Positions 14,908 through 22,257 of a stretch of DNA of 22,580 nucleotides are shown here, in pieces. Position numbers and translations under genes: made by a program. The stretch covers positions 1,090 to 23,669 of the forward strand of contig DFBV01000259.1 of the NCBI GenBank assembly GCA_002366755.1. Reading direction: 5' to 3'. The notes under the pieces were generated by a model. It was not told the DNA's origin. It did no database searches and worked only from the letters and a program-made list of their open reading frames with translations. Position 1 is the first letter of the stretch; each line of letters opens with the position of its first letter. This DNA is from Anaerolineales bacterium UBA3071 (lineage in GTDB: Bacteria; Chloroflexota; Anaerolineae; UBA3071).

Positions 14908-15792
14908 GTGAGCGTCAAAGCCGCAACAGCGAAGCCTGTTCGCCTGCGAATTCAGCCTGGACGAGCATTCATCTACCTTTTCCTCATCATCGGGGCATCA
15001 ATCGCCATCTTCCCCTTCTTCTGGATGGTTCTCACTTCCCTCAAGACTCAGACGGAAGTGGCACGAGGCGCGTTCTGGCCTGAGCAGTTCCGCTGGTACA
15101 ACTATCTCGAAGCCTGGTCGGAAGCGGAGTGGGGACCCTACTTTGACCACAGCGGCAGGTGGATTCCCGGGTACTTCCTGAACACGCTGTTCATCGCCGC
15201 CTGCACGGTGACTGCCAACCTTTTCACCAACGTGTTGGCCGCCTACGCCTTTGCCCGTATTCGCTTTCCAGGGAAGAATGTCATCTTTTTCGCTTTTCTG
15301 GCCACGATGATGATCCCCAGCGAGGTCACGATCATTCCTAACTTCCTGCTGGTGTCCAAGCTGGGTTGGGTCAACAACTACCTGGGCCTCATCGTCCCCT
15401 GGACGGCCAGCGTGTTCTACATCTTCCTGTTGCGCCAGTTCTTTATGGGGATTCCTAACGAACTCTACGACGCCGCGCTGATAGATGGCTGCGGGCATCT
15501 CCGCTTCCTGATCCAGATCGTGCTTCCCCTCTCCAAGGCCGCGCTGGTAACGGTGGTCCTGTTGAGCTTTATCGGCAGTTGGAATTCTTTCCTGTGGCCC
15601 CTCATTGTGGCCCGCGACGTCGCGCTGTACCCTATCCAGGTGGGGCTCAGGAGCTTCATCACCGAGATGGGAAATGAGGTGCAATTGATGATGGCGGCGG
15701 CGACGTTCGTCATCGTGCCGGTTCTGGTGCTGTACTTCTTCACGCAGAAGCAGTTTACAGAGGGAATCGCCACTACAGGATTGAAGGGGTAG
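14908..15792 (+). CDS. Sugar ABC transporter permease, MalG/UgpE type
   Basis: 294 residues, typical for the MalG branch (about 275-300). Helix 1 is at about residues 22-46 (AFIYLFLIIGASIAIFPFF); the EAA-type loop reads ELYDAALIDGCGHLRF (DAA at 188-190), followed by QIVLPLSKAAL. It is the second channel subunit of the importer. The start is a GTG at 14908 with AGGAG eight bases upstream. The frame is open back to 14743, but that part is read from the two intergenic hairpins and has no ribosome site. The operon carries no ATPase gene in this window; CUT1 systems often share an MsmX/MalK-type ATPase encoded elsewhere. Confidence 0.93.
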   Translation: MSVKAATAKPVRLRIQPGRAFIYLFLIIGASIAIFPFFWMVLTSLKTQTEVARGAFWPEQFRWYNYLEAWSEAEWGPYFDHSGRWIPGYFLNTLFIAACTVTANLFTNVLAAYAFARIRFPGKNVIFFAFLATMMIPSEVTIIPNFLLVSKLGWVNNYLGLIVPWTASVFYIFLLRQFFMGIPNELYDAALIDGCGHLRFLIQIVLPLSKAALVTVVLLSFIGSWNSFLWPLIVARDVALYPIQVGLRSFITEMGNEVQLMMAAATFVIVPVLVLYFFTQKQFTEGIATTGLKG

Positions 15793-15888
15793 TGAAGACG
15801 TATCAGGTGTCAAGTGTCATGTGTCACATTCTGCTGTTCGAGGCTGCGCAGGCAAAGGGCGGGATTTGGAACTACCCAGGAGTAACTG

Positions 15889-16209
15889 ATGAAAAACGAA
15901 AGAAGTGACGAAATCTTGGATATTTTTTTACAGGAGATACGAAGGCAGTTAGGCACTCATCTCAAACAGGTTATCCTTTTTGGTTCCAGAGCTCGAGGGG
16001 ATGGTGTTGTCGATTCCGATTACGATTGTTTGGCGGTTCTGGATGAGGTTTCTCCTGCAGTGAGAGATGTCATTGACGAAACGGCCGGGAAACTTCTGTA
16101 TCAATACAATGTCGTGTTCTCGATCTTTCCCATATCGGAGGAAAAGCACCGCCAGCAAACGTACAATCCGTTCCTGATGAACGTTCGTAGAGAAGGCATT
16201 GTCTTATGA
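15889..16209 (+). CDS. MNT-type nucleotidyltransferase (MntA-like antitoxin candidate)
   Basis: 106 residues, the usual size of a minimal nucleotidyltransferase. The active-site signature GS-x10-D-x-D is intact: GSRARGDG from G32-S33, then D44 and D46 in DSDYD. In characterised pairs the MNT protein transfers AMP to its HEPN partner and so silences it. The next gene, overlapping by 4 bp (ATGA), is a HEPN protein, which supports a toxin-antitoxin pair, though small MNT-HEPN pairs can also have other roles. The base composition is clearly more AT-rich than the flanking ABC genes, including a run of seven T in the sixth-to-fourteenth codons, suggesting later arrival. The gap before it (15793-15888) holds a degenerate GTGTCAAGTGTCATGTGTCA repeat and no clear promoter; CAGGAG lies upstream of the ATG. 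Confidence 0.88.
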   Translation: MKNERSDEILDIFLQEIRRQLGTHLKQVILFGSRARGDGVVDSDYDCLAVLDEVSPAVRDVIDETAGKLLYQYNVVFSIFPISEEKHRQQTYNPFLMNVRREGIVL

Positions 16210-16667
16210 ATGAGCAGGAGGCGCTAGAAGGACAACTGCAACTGATGATTCAGAAAGCTGTCCGCTCTATTATGGTCGCTCAACGGCACGTCGAAGAAGG
16301 GAACTACGACTTTGCATCATCTCGGGCCTACTACACTGCCTTCTATGCGATACAAGCCGTCCTGCTGACCAAAAACCTCTCATTCTCCAAACACGCTGGT
16401 GTGATTAGTGCCTTCAACCGGCACTTCGTTAGAACGGCGATCTTCCCAAGAGAATTCAGCAAGCTCATCAGCCGATTGTTCCGTGAGAGGCAGACCGGAG
16501 ATTACGAGTTTGATGTGAGCATAGGCGAGGATGATGCCAGGAAAGATGTCCGCATTGCCACAAGAGTGCTGCGAGCTATTGCGGCGTATCTAACCCACGA
16601 GGGGTTTCTGCGAACAGGCGAATGGTTCGAAAGGCTACCAGGTGAGACTTCGTCTAGCAGCGGCTAA
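16206..16667 (+). CDS. HEPN-domain protein, UPF0332-like (partner of the MNT gene)
   Basis: 153 residues, all-alpha. Seen are the HEPN helix with SSRAYYTAFYAIQAVLL (about 38-54), the SKHAGVISAFNRHFV block and the LFRERQTGDYEF segment, matching the COG1895/UPF0332 branch. The R-x4-6-H-x-Y ribonuclease and AMPylation motif of HepT-type toxins is not visible, so this may be a non-canonical effector or a substrate-binding partner. Translation is coupled to the MNT gene by the ATGA overlap. The pair stands between the second sugar permease and the binding protein, an unusual place for a toxin-antitoxin unit. Composition is AT-richer than the neighbours. Confidence 0.82.
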   Translation: MNEQEALEGQLQLMIQKAVRSIMVAQRHVEEGNYDFASSRAYYTAFYAIQAVLLTKNLSFSKHAGVISAFNRHFVRTAIFPREFSKLISRLFRERQTGDYEFDVSIGEDDARKDVRIATRVLRAIAAYLTHEGFLRTGEWFERLPGETSSSSG

Positions 16668-16685
16668 AGAGAAGGCAAGCAGAGC

Positions 16686-16838
16686 AAAGGAGGTGATAGT
16701 CGAGAGAAAACACTTGCTTGTGTTTCCATGGTTTATGGGGCTGTGCAGCAATCCATGGCCAAGAGCGCAGGAAAGTATCCCCGCGCTTCTGCGGCCTTCG
16801 CTGTGCACAGCCACTGATTCAAAGCCCTGGCAAGGGCT
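16686..16838 (+). promoter_or_regulatory. Structured intercistronic leader of the sugar-binding protein with a full anti-SD complement
   Basis: AAAGGAGGTGAT (16686-16697) matches the complement of the 16S rRNA 3' tail over 12 nt yet lies about 170 nt before the gene it precedes. Three stem-loops follow: AAACAC/GTGTTT (16708-16713/16720-16725); GGCTGTGCA/TGCACAGCC (16739-16747/16804-16812), enclosing a CGCAG/CTGCG pair; and AGCCCT/AGGGCT (16823-16828/16833-16838). The last ends just before the true ribosome site GGAGGAG (16857-16863). Confidence 0.5.
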
Positions 16839-16866
16839 ACTCATCAACATCAACACGGAGGAGTAA

Positions 16867-18237
16867 ATGATGAAGACCCGCAAAGTGCTAAGCCTGCTGT
16901 TAGTCGTGGCGTTCTTGCTGCCTCTGCTGGTAGGGTGCCCGGCGCCTGCCACGCCAGCGCCTGCGCCCACAGAACCGCCGCCAGCGGAGCCACCACCGGA
17001 GCCGGAGACCGATGCCATCAGCCAGTTGAATCCCAGCGGCCAGGAAGTGCTCTTCTGGCACGTCTCCACACGCAAGCACCTGGCGATCCTGGAGGAGATC
17101 GTTGACGGCTTCAACGAGACCAACCCCTACGGCATCCGCGTGGTGCCCCAGTACGCAGGCTACTACGGTGACATCTACAACAAGATCATCGCCGCCATCG
17201 CTGCTGGCGATACACCCGACCTGGCCATCGCCTACGCCAACCAGGTGGCTGACTACGCCAGAGCGGGCGTCATCGTCCCGCTCGATCCCTACATGGAGAG
17301 CGAGAAGTACGGCTTCACTCCTGAGGAACGCGCCGACTTCTTTGAGGCCTTCCTGGAATCGGATCGGCAAGCGGCCTACGATAATCAGCTCATGAGCTTC
17401 GCCCATAGCCGCTCCATGGAGGTGATGTACTACAACCAGGACTGGTTGGAAGAGATGGGCTACGACGGCCCGCCGCAGACCTGGGCAGAGTTCAAGGAGA
17501 TGTGCGTGGCGGCCACCGATCCAGACAATGACAAGTGGGGCTACTCCCACACCGGAGGCGCCTCCCGCTTCGCCACCACGATCTTCTCCTTTGGCGGAGA
17601 CATCATCAGCGAGGATGGCAAGACGGTGAAGTTCCACGAGGAAGCGGGCGTCAAGTCGCTGCAGTTGATCAAGGATCTCTTCGACAGCGGCTGCGCCTAC
17701 GAGTCGGCGGAGCGCTACGGCGAACAGGCGGACTTCGCCAACCAGAAGGCCCTCTTCGCCTTCGGCTCCACGGCCGGCCTGCCCTACTACGCGTCGGCCG
17801 TCGAGGATGCCGGTGAGTTCGAATGGAGCGTGTCCCCGGCGCCCCACGAGGCGCCAGAACCGGCGGTGGACGTCTACGGCCCCAGCGCCTGCATCTTCGA
17901 GAGTAAGCCGGAGCGCCAGCTTGCTGCCTGGCTCTTCTTCAAGTACTGGGCGGAGACGGAGAACGTCACCAAGTGGGCCAACGTGGCCAACTACTTCCCA
18001 CTGCGCAAGTCGGCCATCGAATCGGCGCCGATGCAGGAATACATGAAGGGGAACCCCAAGTACGAGAAGGCCTTCGGCTTCTTGCAGTACGGGCGGGTGG
18101 AGCCTAGCGTGGCCGGCTGGCAGGAGATCCGTGGCATCTTGGGCGACGCCTTCAAGAGAGCCGTCGAGGGCGGTGATCCCAAGACCATTCTGGACGCCGC
18201 CGCTGCTGAGGCCAACGCCGTCCTGGCCGGTCAGTAG
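16867..18237 (+). CDS. Sugar ABC transporter substrate-binding lipoprotein, UgpB/MalE-like
   Basis: 456 residues. A type II signal peptide ends in the lipobox LLVGC (Cys24 lipidated), then a Pro/Ala/Glu linker (PAPAPTEPPP) and a CUT1-type binding domain: EVLFWHVSTRKHLAILEEIVDGFN, shown here by its opening EVLFWHV, then YNKIIAAIAAGDTPDLAIAY (abridged as AAGDTPDL) and FFKYWAETENVTKWA in the C-lobe. It would capture a sugar or glycerol-phosphate-like ligand outside the membrane and deliver it to the two permeases encoded upstream. Two adjacent ATGs are present (16867 and 16870); GGAGGAG is 3 and 6 bases away, favouring the second. The gene is separated from the permeases by the MNT-HEPN pair and a hairpin-rich leader, which may help give the binding protein higher expression. 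Confidence 0.94.
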   Translation: MMKTRKVLSLLLVVAFLLPLLVGCPAPATPAPAPTEPPPAEPPPEPETDAISQLNPSGQEVLFWHVSTRKHLAILEEIVDGFNETNPYGIRVVPQYAGYYGDIYNKIIAAIAAGDTPDLAIAYANQVADYARAGVIVPLDPYMESEKYGFTPEERADFFEAFLESDRQAAYDNQLMSFAHSRSMEVMYYNQDWLEEMGYDGPPQTWAEFKEMCVAATDPDNDKWGYSHTGGASRFATTIFSFGGDIISEDGKTVKFHEEAGVKSLQLIKDLFDSGCAYESAERYGEQADFANQKALFAFGSTAGLPYYASAVEDAGEFEWSVSPAPHEAPEPAVDVYGPSACIFESKPERQLAAWLFFKYWAETENVTKWANVANYFPLRKSAIESAPMQEYMKGNPKYEKAFGFLQYGRVEPSVAGWQEIRGILGDAFKRAVEGGDPKTILDAAAAEANAVLAGQ

Positions 18238-18255
18238 ACGATTCTCTCACGTCCC

Positions 18256-18289
18256 GGAATGGGCAGCGGGGCACTCCGCTGCCCATTCC
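18256..18289. terminator. Perfect 14-bp stem-loop after the binding-protein gene
   Basis: GGAATGGGCAGCGG (18256-18269) pairs without error with CCGCTGCCCATTCC (18276-18289) around a 6-nt loop. There is no T-tract after it, so it is either a weak or factor-assisted terminator, or a 3'-end stabiliser. Confidence 0.5.
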
Positions 18290-18300
18290 CTACTACTATG

Positions 18301-18347
18301 CCAACTTGGTAAACTGGTAAACTGGTAGACCGGTATATTGGTCAGCA
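18301..18347. repeat. Degenerate short-period repeat, left of MITE-like copy 2
   Basis: Imperfect repeats of a GGTAAACT-type unit with roughly 8-11 nt spacing. The tract at 18514-18563 carries the same theme on the opposite strand, so the two flank the MITE-like element as a loose inverted pair. Confidence 0.6.
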
Positions 18348-18360
18348 GAGGACCTAATCT

Positions 18361-18510
18361 TCAGTACCGGACACTTCCTGCCGAACGCCTGGATCCTCAT
18401 CACGAATAGCACGAATATGCGAATTTCAGGAATGCTTTCTATGAACCTCAGCGCAACTTGTGGAATTTGCCCATTCGTGGCATTCGTGTTCGAGAACTGT
18501 CCGGTAGTGA
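18361..18510 (+). repeat. MITE-like palindromic element, copy 2
   Basis: Same ends as the copy at 2181-2331 (TCAGTACCGGACA and TGTCCGGTAGTGA) and a matching interior, in the same orientation. Flanks GACCTAATCT (18351-18360) and GACCCAATCT (18511-18520) match at nine of ten positions and may be a target duplication, though GAC also follows copy 1, so part of this could belong to the element. Confidence 0.8.
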
Positions 18511-18513
18511 GAC

Positions 18514-18563
18514 CCAATCTACCAATCTACCAATGTACCAATTCCCCAGTGTACCAGTTACGA
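18514..18563. repeat. Degenerate short-period repeat, right of MITE-like copy 2
   Basis: CCAATCTACCAATCTACCAA followed by related units such as TGTACCA, reading toward the sigma-factor gene. Together with 18301-18347, the stem-loop and the MITE-like copy this fills most of the 399-bp gap 18238-18636. No clear promoter for the sigma gene was found; TTGTCA (18575) and TATAGA (18596) are 15 bp apart and weak. Confidence 0.6.
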
Positions 18564-18636
18564 ACATTGAACCTTTGTCATAGCTTCAGGGTGAATATAG
18601 ACGATGGCCGCTTTATCCTGACCGGGGTGGTGCAAG

Positions 18637-19218
18637 ATGACGTTTCCTAGCGACGATCAACTGATCACCCAGATCCGCGGCGGCGACATCAAGGCGCTTG
18701 AGATCCTTTACGATAAGTACAAGGGCCAGATCTATCGTACCGCCTTGGCCGTAACGCACGACCAGCAAACAGCAGAAGATATCTTGCAGGATACCTTCCT
18801 GCGCCTCCATGCCAACATAGACCGTCTGGATGGCTCAGTGCCTATCGCGCCCTGGCTGCACCGCGTCACCGTCAACCTCGGCTACAACTGGCACGCTAGA
18901 GGTCGTCGCTGGGCCCACTCGCTGGAGGGAGTGATCGAGAATCTGGTCAGCACCCCTCACGGATCGCCAGAACGTCAGGCAGAGCGTACGGAGTTGAGAG
19001 ATATCGTACAGAAGGCCATCATTACCCTGAGCTTCAACCAGCGCGTAGTGGTCATTCTCTTCTACATGAACGGATTCAACCTGGAGGAAATCGCCTACAT
19101 CTTGGACTGCCCGGTGGGCACGGTGAAATCTCGTCTCCACTATGCACGCCGCAATCTGCGACGCCGGCTAGAACGGGAGGGATATTGGCAGCCGGAGGTA
19201 GCCTATGAGTTCTCATGA
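18637..19218 (+). CDS. RNA polymerase sigma factor, ECF subfamily
   Basis: 193 residues, normal for ECF sigma factors. Region 2 spans about residues 18-90 (ALEILYDKYKGQIYRTAL, the AEDILQDTFLRL helix that contacts core RNA polymerase, and the -10 reading segment APWLHRVTVNLGYNWHA). Region 4 is about 125-182, with a helix-turn-helix in GFNLEEIAYILDCPVGTVKSRLHYAR that reads the -35 element, given here by its core CPVGTVKSRLHYAR. It redirects RNA polymerase to a small regulon, unknown here. Its stop codon overlaps the next gene by 14 nt, and that gene looks like its membrane-anchored regulator. The ribosome site is weak (GGGGTGG). The second MITE-like copy lies about 125 bp upstream. Confidence 0.93.
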   Translation: MTFPSDDQLITQIRGGDIKALEILYDKYKGQIYRTALAVTHDQQTAEDILQDTFLRLHANIDRLDGSVPIAPWLHRVTVNLGYNWHARGRRWAHSLEGVIENLVSTPHGSPERQAERTELRDIVQKAIITLSFNQRVVVILFYMNGFNLEEIAYILDCPVGTVKSRLHYARRNLRRRLEREGYWQPEVAYEFS

Positions 19219-19729
19219 TCAGCGCGGCCCTCATGCCGGGCCAAATGTAGTTTCGGACGAACTAGATCGTTTGCTCTCCTGGGGCATCCAGGAACTGGTG
19301 GGCACTGCGGAGCCTTCCCCCCGCGTCTGGCAGCAGATCGAGCGTAAGCTCCGAGCGGGACCTTCGCCAGCGCGGCATCGCCCGAGGCGCAGCACATGGC
19401 GGACGGCTTCCCTGGCCAAAGCTCTGGCTCTGGCCAGCCTTCTGGTGGTTCTTGGCCTCAGCTTGGGACCTGCCCTGCAATGGCCTTCGTACTTCTATGG
19501 AGGCGGAGAGCAGATGGAGATGCTCACCGGCACCGCAGATGTGGGCCTCACCCAGGAAGCGTCGCCCCCCCTGATGGCCGAGGAAGGCTTGCTGAGTGGG
19601 CGAGAGATGCTGCTGTGGATACGAGAACAGGCACGTGAGCGCCAGATGATGGCCCATGACACCTCCCCCGGTGTGGACCCTATCCTGAAGCACCGGCATG
19701 AATGGAACACGTCAGCCTTGACTCCTTGA
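19205..19729 (+). CDS. Putative anti-sigma factor, single-pass membrane protein
   Basis: 174 residues. The N-terminal 60 residues are hydrophilic with a PSPRVWQQIERKL helix (about 38-50), then one hydrophobic segment at about 71-92 (ALALASLLVVLGLSLG), then an extracytoplasmic tail without known domains. The overlap with the ECF sigma gene and this topology (cytoplasmic sigma-binding part, one helix, outside part) fit an anti-sigma factor. There is no zinc-binding HxxxCxxC motif, so it is not a ZAS-type protein, and sequence alone does not prove the role. The start ATG at 19205 is inside the sigma gene, indicating translational coupling. Confidence 0.65.
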   Translation: MSSHDQRGPHAGPNVVSDELDRLLSWGIQELVGTAEPSPRVWQQIERKLRAGPSPARHRPRRSTWRTASLAKALALASLLVVLGLSLGPALQWPSYFYGGGEQMEMLTGTADVGLTQEASPPLMAEEGLLSGREMLLWIREQARERQMMAHDTSPGVDPILKHRHEWNTSALTP

Positions 19730-19742
19730 CGCCCCGTTCCAT

Positions 19743-19829
19743 AAGTACCCAGGCAAGTACCCAGACGATGAGGTTCTTGCACATTGGGCAAGAGAACAAA
19801 CCACAGATCTCACAGATTATGCAGATTTG
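19743..19829. repeat. Short direct repeats after the anti-sigma gene
   Basis: AAGTACCCAG occurs at 19743-19752 and 19755-19764 (12-nt period). Farther on, 19802-19829 has three CACAGAT/GCAGATT-type units. No gene is seen between 19730 and 19983 apart from the promoter. Confidence 0.5.
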
Positions 19830-19852
19830 ACGAAACATAGGCTTCTTTGATT

Positions 19853-19881
19853 TTGACAAGGTTCGCGGTCTGTGATATGAT
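19853..19881 (+). promoter_or_regulatory. Strong promoter of the peptide ABC operon
   Basis: TTGACA (19853-19858), 17-bp spacer, TATGAT (19876-19881), identical hexamers and spacing to the mevalonate-block promoter at 4331-4359. The leader is about 96 nt. Confidence 0.8.
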
Positions 19882-19983
19882 GTAGCTTGTTGGGCTGCAC
19901 AAGAGCAGGCTGCCAGTTCTCGGATTTTGCTTGCTGGCCCACCAGCGTCCGATCACAACATCGCAGTAGCCGAGGAGGCCCGC

Positions 19984-20967
19984 ATGGCAAAACTGTTGGA
20001 GGTGAAAGGGCTTAGAACCCAGTTCTTCACCCAGGATGGCGTGGTACACGCCGTCAACGGCATTTCCTACGATCTCAACGAGGGGGAGACATTGGGCATC
20101 GTAGGTGAATCGGGATGCGGCAAGACCGTCAGCGTCCTCTCCGTCATGCGGTTGATCCCCCAACCCCCTGGCAAAATCGTGGGAGGAGACGTATGGTTTG
20201 ATGGCCGCAACATCATGGACCTGCGAGAGGATGAGGTCCGGCAGGTTCGAGGTAACCGCATCGCCATGATCTTCCAGGACCCTATGACCTCCCTGAATCC
20301 TGTGCTCACGGTTGGAGCGCAGGTCAGCGAAGCACTGCAGCTCCACATGGGGATGGACAGAGCACAGGCCCGCCGGCGGACCATCGAGTTGTTGCAGATG
20401 GTGAACATCCCCGAGGCCGAAGACCGCGTGGATGACTATCCCCATCAGTTCTCCGGCGGTATGCGGCAGCGGGTGATGATCGCCATGGCTTTGTCCTGCA
20501 ACCCGCAGCTTCTGATCGCTGACGAGCCCACCACCGCACTGGACGTGACCATCCAGGCCCAGATCATCGATCTGGTGAAGAAGCTCAAAGATGACATCGG
20601 CATGGCCGTAGTCTGGATCACTCACGACCTGGGCGTCGTGGCAGGACTGGCCGAACGGGTGCTCGTCATGTACGCGGGCTACATCGTCGAGGAAGCAGCA
20701 GTGAAAGAGCTCTACGGTGATCCACGGCATCCCTACACCCTGGGGCTGCTCGACTCCATTCCCCGCCTGGATCAGCGAAAGGAGAAACTGACTCCCATCG
20801 AGGGTCTGCCACCCGATTTGATTGATCCTCCGCCCAATTGTCCCTTTGCCCCTCGATGCCGCTTCAGGATTGATCGCTGTTTGGAGGAAAATCCAGCGCT
20901 GGCACCGGTAGGCCCAGGGCATCGGATCGCCTGCTGGGTGGATGTACAAACGGGAGGAGCGCGGTAG
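19984..20967 (+). CDS. oppD: Dipeptide/oligopeptide ABC transporter ATP-binding protein, OppD/DppD type
   Basis: 327 residues. Walker A GESGCGKT (41-48), Q-loop in [14 protein letters not shown] signature FSGGMRQR, Walker [13 protein letters not shown] and the switch His in ITHDLGVV. The C-terminal oligopeptide-transporter extension has the cysteine cluster [14 protein letters not shown], with a last Cys in IACWV, as in OppD/DppD proteins of this class. It hydrolyses ATP on the cytoplasmic face together with the OppF subunit encoded next. The ATG at 19984 is chosen: GAGGAGG stands five bases before it, and the upstream in-frame start at 19927 has none. One base separates its stop from the next start codon. 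Confidence 0.95.
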   Translation: MAKLLEVKGLRTQFFTQDGVVHAVNGISYDLNEGETLGIVGESGCGKTVSVLSVMRLIPQPPGKIVGGDVWFDGRNIMDLREDEVRQVRGNRIAMIFQDPMTSLNPVLTVGAQVSEALQLHMGMDRAQARRRTIELLQMVNIPEAEDRVDDYPHQFSGGMRQRVMIAMALSCNPQLLIADEPTTALDVTIQAQIIDLVKKLKDDIGMAVVWITHDLGVVAGLAERVLVMYAGYIVEEAAVKELYGDPRHPYTLGLLDSIPRLDQRKEKLTPIEGLPPDLIDPPPNCPFAPRCRFRIDRCLEENPALAPVGPGHRIACWVDVQTGGAR

Positions 20968-20968
20968 A

Positions 20969-21961
20969 ATGACTGACAGCAATATCCTGGTTCGCGTTGA
21001 AGGGCTGAAGATGTATTTCCCCATCACCAAGGGGATCATCATCCAGCGCCACATAGGTGACATCAAGGCAGTAGACGGCATTGATCTCTACATTCGCCAA
21101 GGCGAGACACTGGGGCTGGTAGGTGAGAGCGGCTGTGGCAAGTCTACCACCGGGCGGGCTATCCTCCAGCTTTATCAACCCACTGACGGCCGTGTCTTTT
21201 TCAGGGAGAACGGTGAAGAGATCGAATTGACGGCTATCAAGGGTGAGCGGCTGCGTCGCATGAGGCGCAAGATGCAGATGATCTTCCAGGACCCCTATGC
21301 TTCGCTCAATCCCCGTATGACTGTGGGGAACATCGTCGGTGAACCTCTGGAAGTGCACAAGATCTCCAAAGGCAAAGAGCGACGGGAGCGCGTGCAGGAA
21401 CTGCTGCAGGTGGTGGGACTCAACCCCTACTTCATCAACCGCTATCCTCACGAGTTCTCGGGCGGGCAGCGACAGCGCATCGGCGTGGCCCGTGCTTTGG
21501 CTGTGAATCCTTCCTTCATCATCTGCGACGAGCCCATTTCCGCACTGGACGTGTCCATCCAGGCCCAGATCCTCAATCTGCTGGAGGAACTGCAGGAGCA
21601 GTTTGGCCTCACCTATCTTTTCATTGCCCACGACCTTTCGGTTGTCCGCCACATCGCAGACCGGATGGCAGTGATGTACCTGGGGAAGATCATGGAGTTG
21701 ACCACACAGGAGGAGTTGTACGAGAACCCCTTGCATCCTTACACCCAGGCGCTGCTCTCTGCCATTCCCATTCCCGATCCGGTGGTGGAGGAGAAGCGCA
21801 AGCGTATCATCCTGGAAGGGGATGTCCCCAGCCCTGCCAATCCGCCAAAGGGGTGCAATTTCAACACCCGCTGTCCACGGGTCATGGACATCTGCCACGA
21901 GAGCGAACCCGAGTTCAAGGACATAGGTGGCGAGCATTTCGTGGCTTGTCACTTGTACTGA
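20969..21961 (+). CDS. oppF: Dipeptide/oligopeptide ABC transporter ATP-binding protein, OppF/DppF type
   Basis: 330 residues. Walker A GESGCGKS (52-59), [11 protein letters not shown], signature [15 protein letters not shown], Walker [13 protein letters not shown], and IAHDLSVV with the switch His. The C-terminal extension again has the clustered cysteines ([18 protein letters not shown]). It forms the heterodimeric ATPase with OppD. The ATG at 20969 has GGAGGAG about ten bases upstream, inside the end of oppD; an in-frame ATG at 20942 would lie before that site. The permease genes oppB and oppC are not in the window and probably follow the binding protein. Confidence 0.95.
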   Translation: MTDSNILVRVEGLKMYFPITKGIIIQRHIGDIKAVDGIDLYIRQGETLGLVGESGCGKSTTGRAILQLYQPTDGRVFFRENGEEIELTAIKGERLRRMRRKMQMIFQDPYASLNPRMTVGNIVGEPLEVHKISKGKERRERVQELLQVVGLNPYFINRYPHEFSGGQRQRIGVARALAVNPSFIICDEPISALDVSIQAQILNLLEELQEQFGLTYLFIAHDLSVVRHIADRMAVMYLGKIMELTTQEELYENPLHPYTQALLSAIPIPDPVVEEKRKRIILEGDVPSPANPPKGCNFNTRCPRVMDICHESEPEFKDIGGEHFVACHLY

Positions 21962-22018
21962 AGCCAGACACACTTGAAGTTGGTAAAAAGGGCAAAGTCA
22001 AGTCTACTCTCCACAGGA

Positions 22019-22059
22019 CGTAAAACGCAAAACGTGATCGTCACGCATTACGTTTTACG
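22019..22059. repeat. Palindrome of CGTAAAACG units after oppF
   Basis: CGTAAAACG (22019-22027) and CGTTTTACG (22051-22059) are perfect inverted repeats. An inner pair CGTGA/TCACG (22033-22037/22041-22045) makes one long stem-loop with a symmetric internal loop. Confidence 0.65.
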
Positions 22060-22182
22060 ACTCTACTGAAAAAAGGTCAAAACCCATCAGCGGATTAAGC
22101 AGATGAAGCGGATAACAATGAAACAAAATCAGCTTAATCCGCTCAATCCGCTGACGATTCCAGGTTTTTTCAGAGGAGTCGT
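22057..22182. repeat. 126-bp palindromic element with 18-bp terminal inverted repeats
   Basis: Ends ACGACTCTACTGAAAAAA (22057-22074) and the complement of ACGACTCCTCTGAAAAAA (22165-22182) match at 16 of 18 positions. Inside, TCAGCGGATTAAGC on the left (from 22087) answers AATCCGCTCAATCCGCTGA on the right (to 22154), so the element is a near-complete hairpin, possibly also acting as a terminator through its T6 run. It fills most of the front of the 450-bp gap between oppF and the binding protein. Confidence 0.65.
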
Positions 22183-22257
22183 TTCACGCCCAGTCAGGCA
22201 ATCAGGCAGTGTGTAGGATCCTGGATAGATCGTCTCTACATACACTCTTCAACTCGG

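Noticed and set aside
16642..16866. 74-codon frame ending exactly at the binding-protein start, spanning the anti-SD complement
   Set aside because: Its start overlaps the HEPN gene end, its codons are dictated by stem-loop sequences and the peptide has no recognisable features; kept only as a leader observation.
18417..18650. 77-codon open frame over MITE-like copy 2
   Set aside because: It is translated from the palindromic repeat and neighbouring low-complexity DNA; the equivalent frames in copy 1 are broken or end differently.
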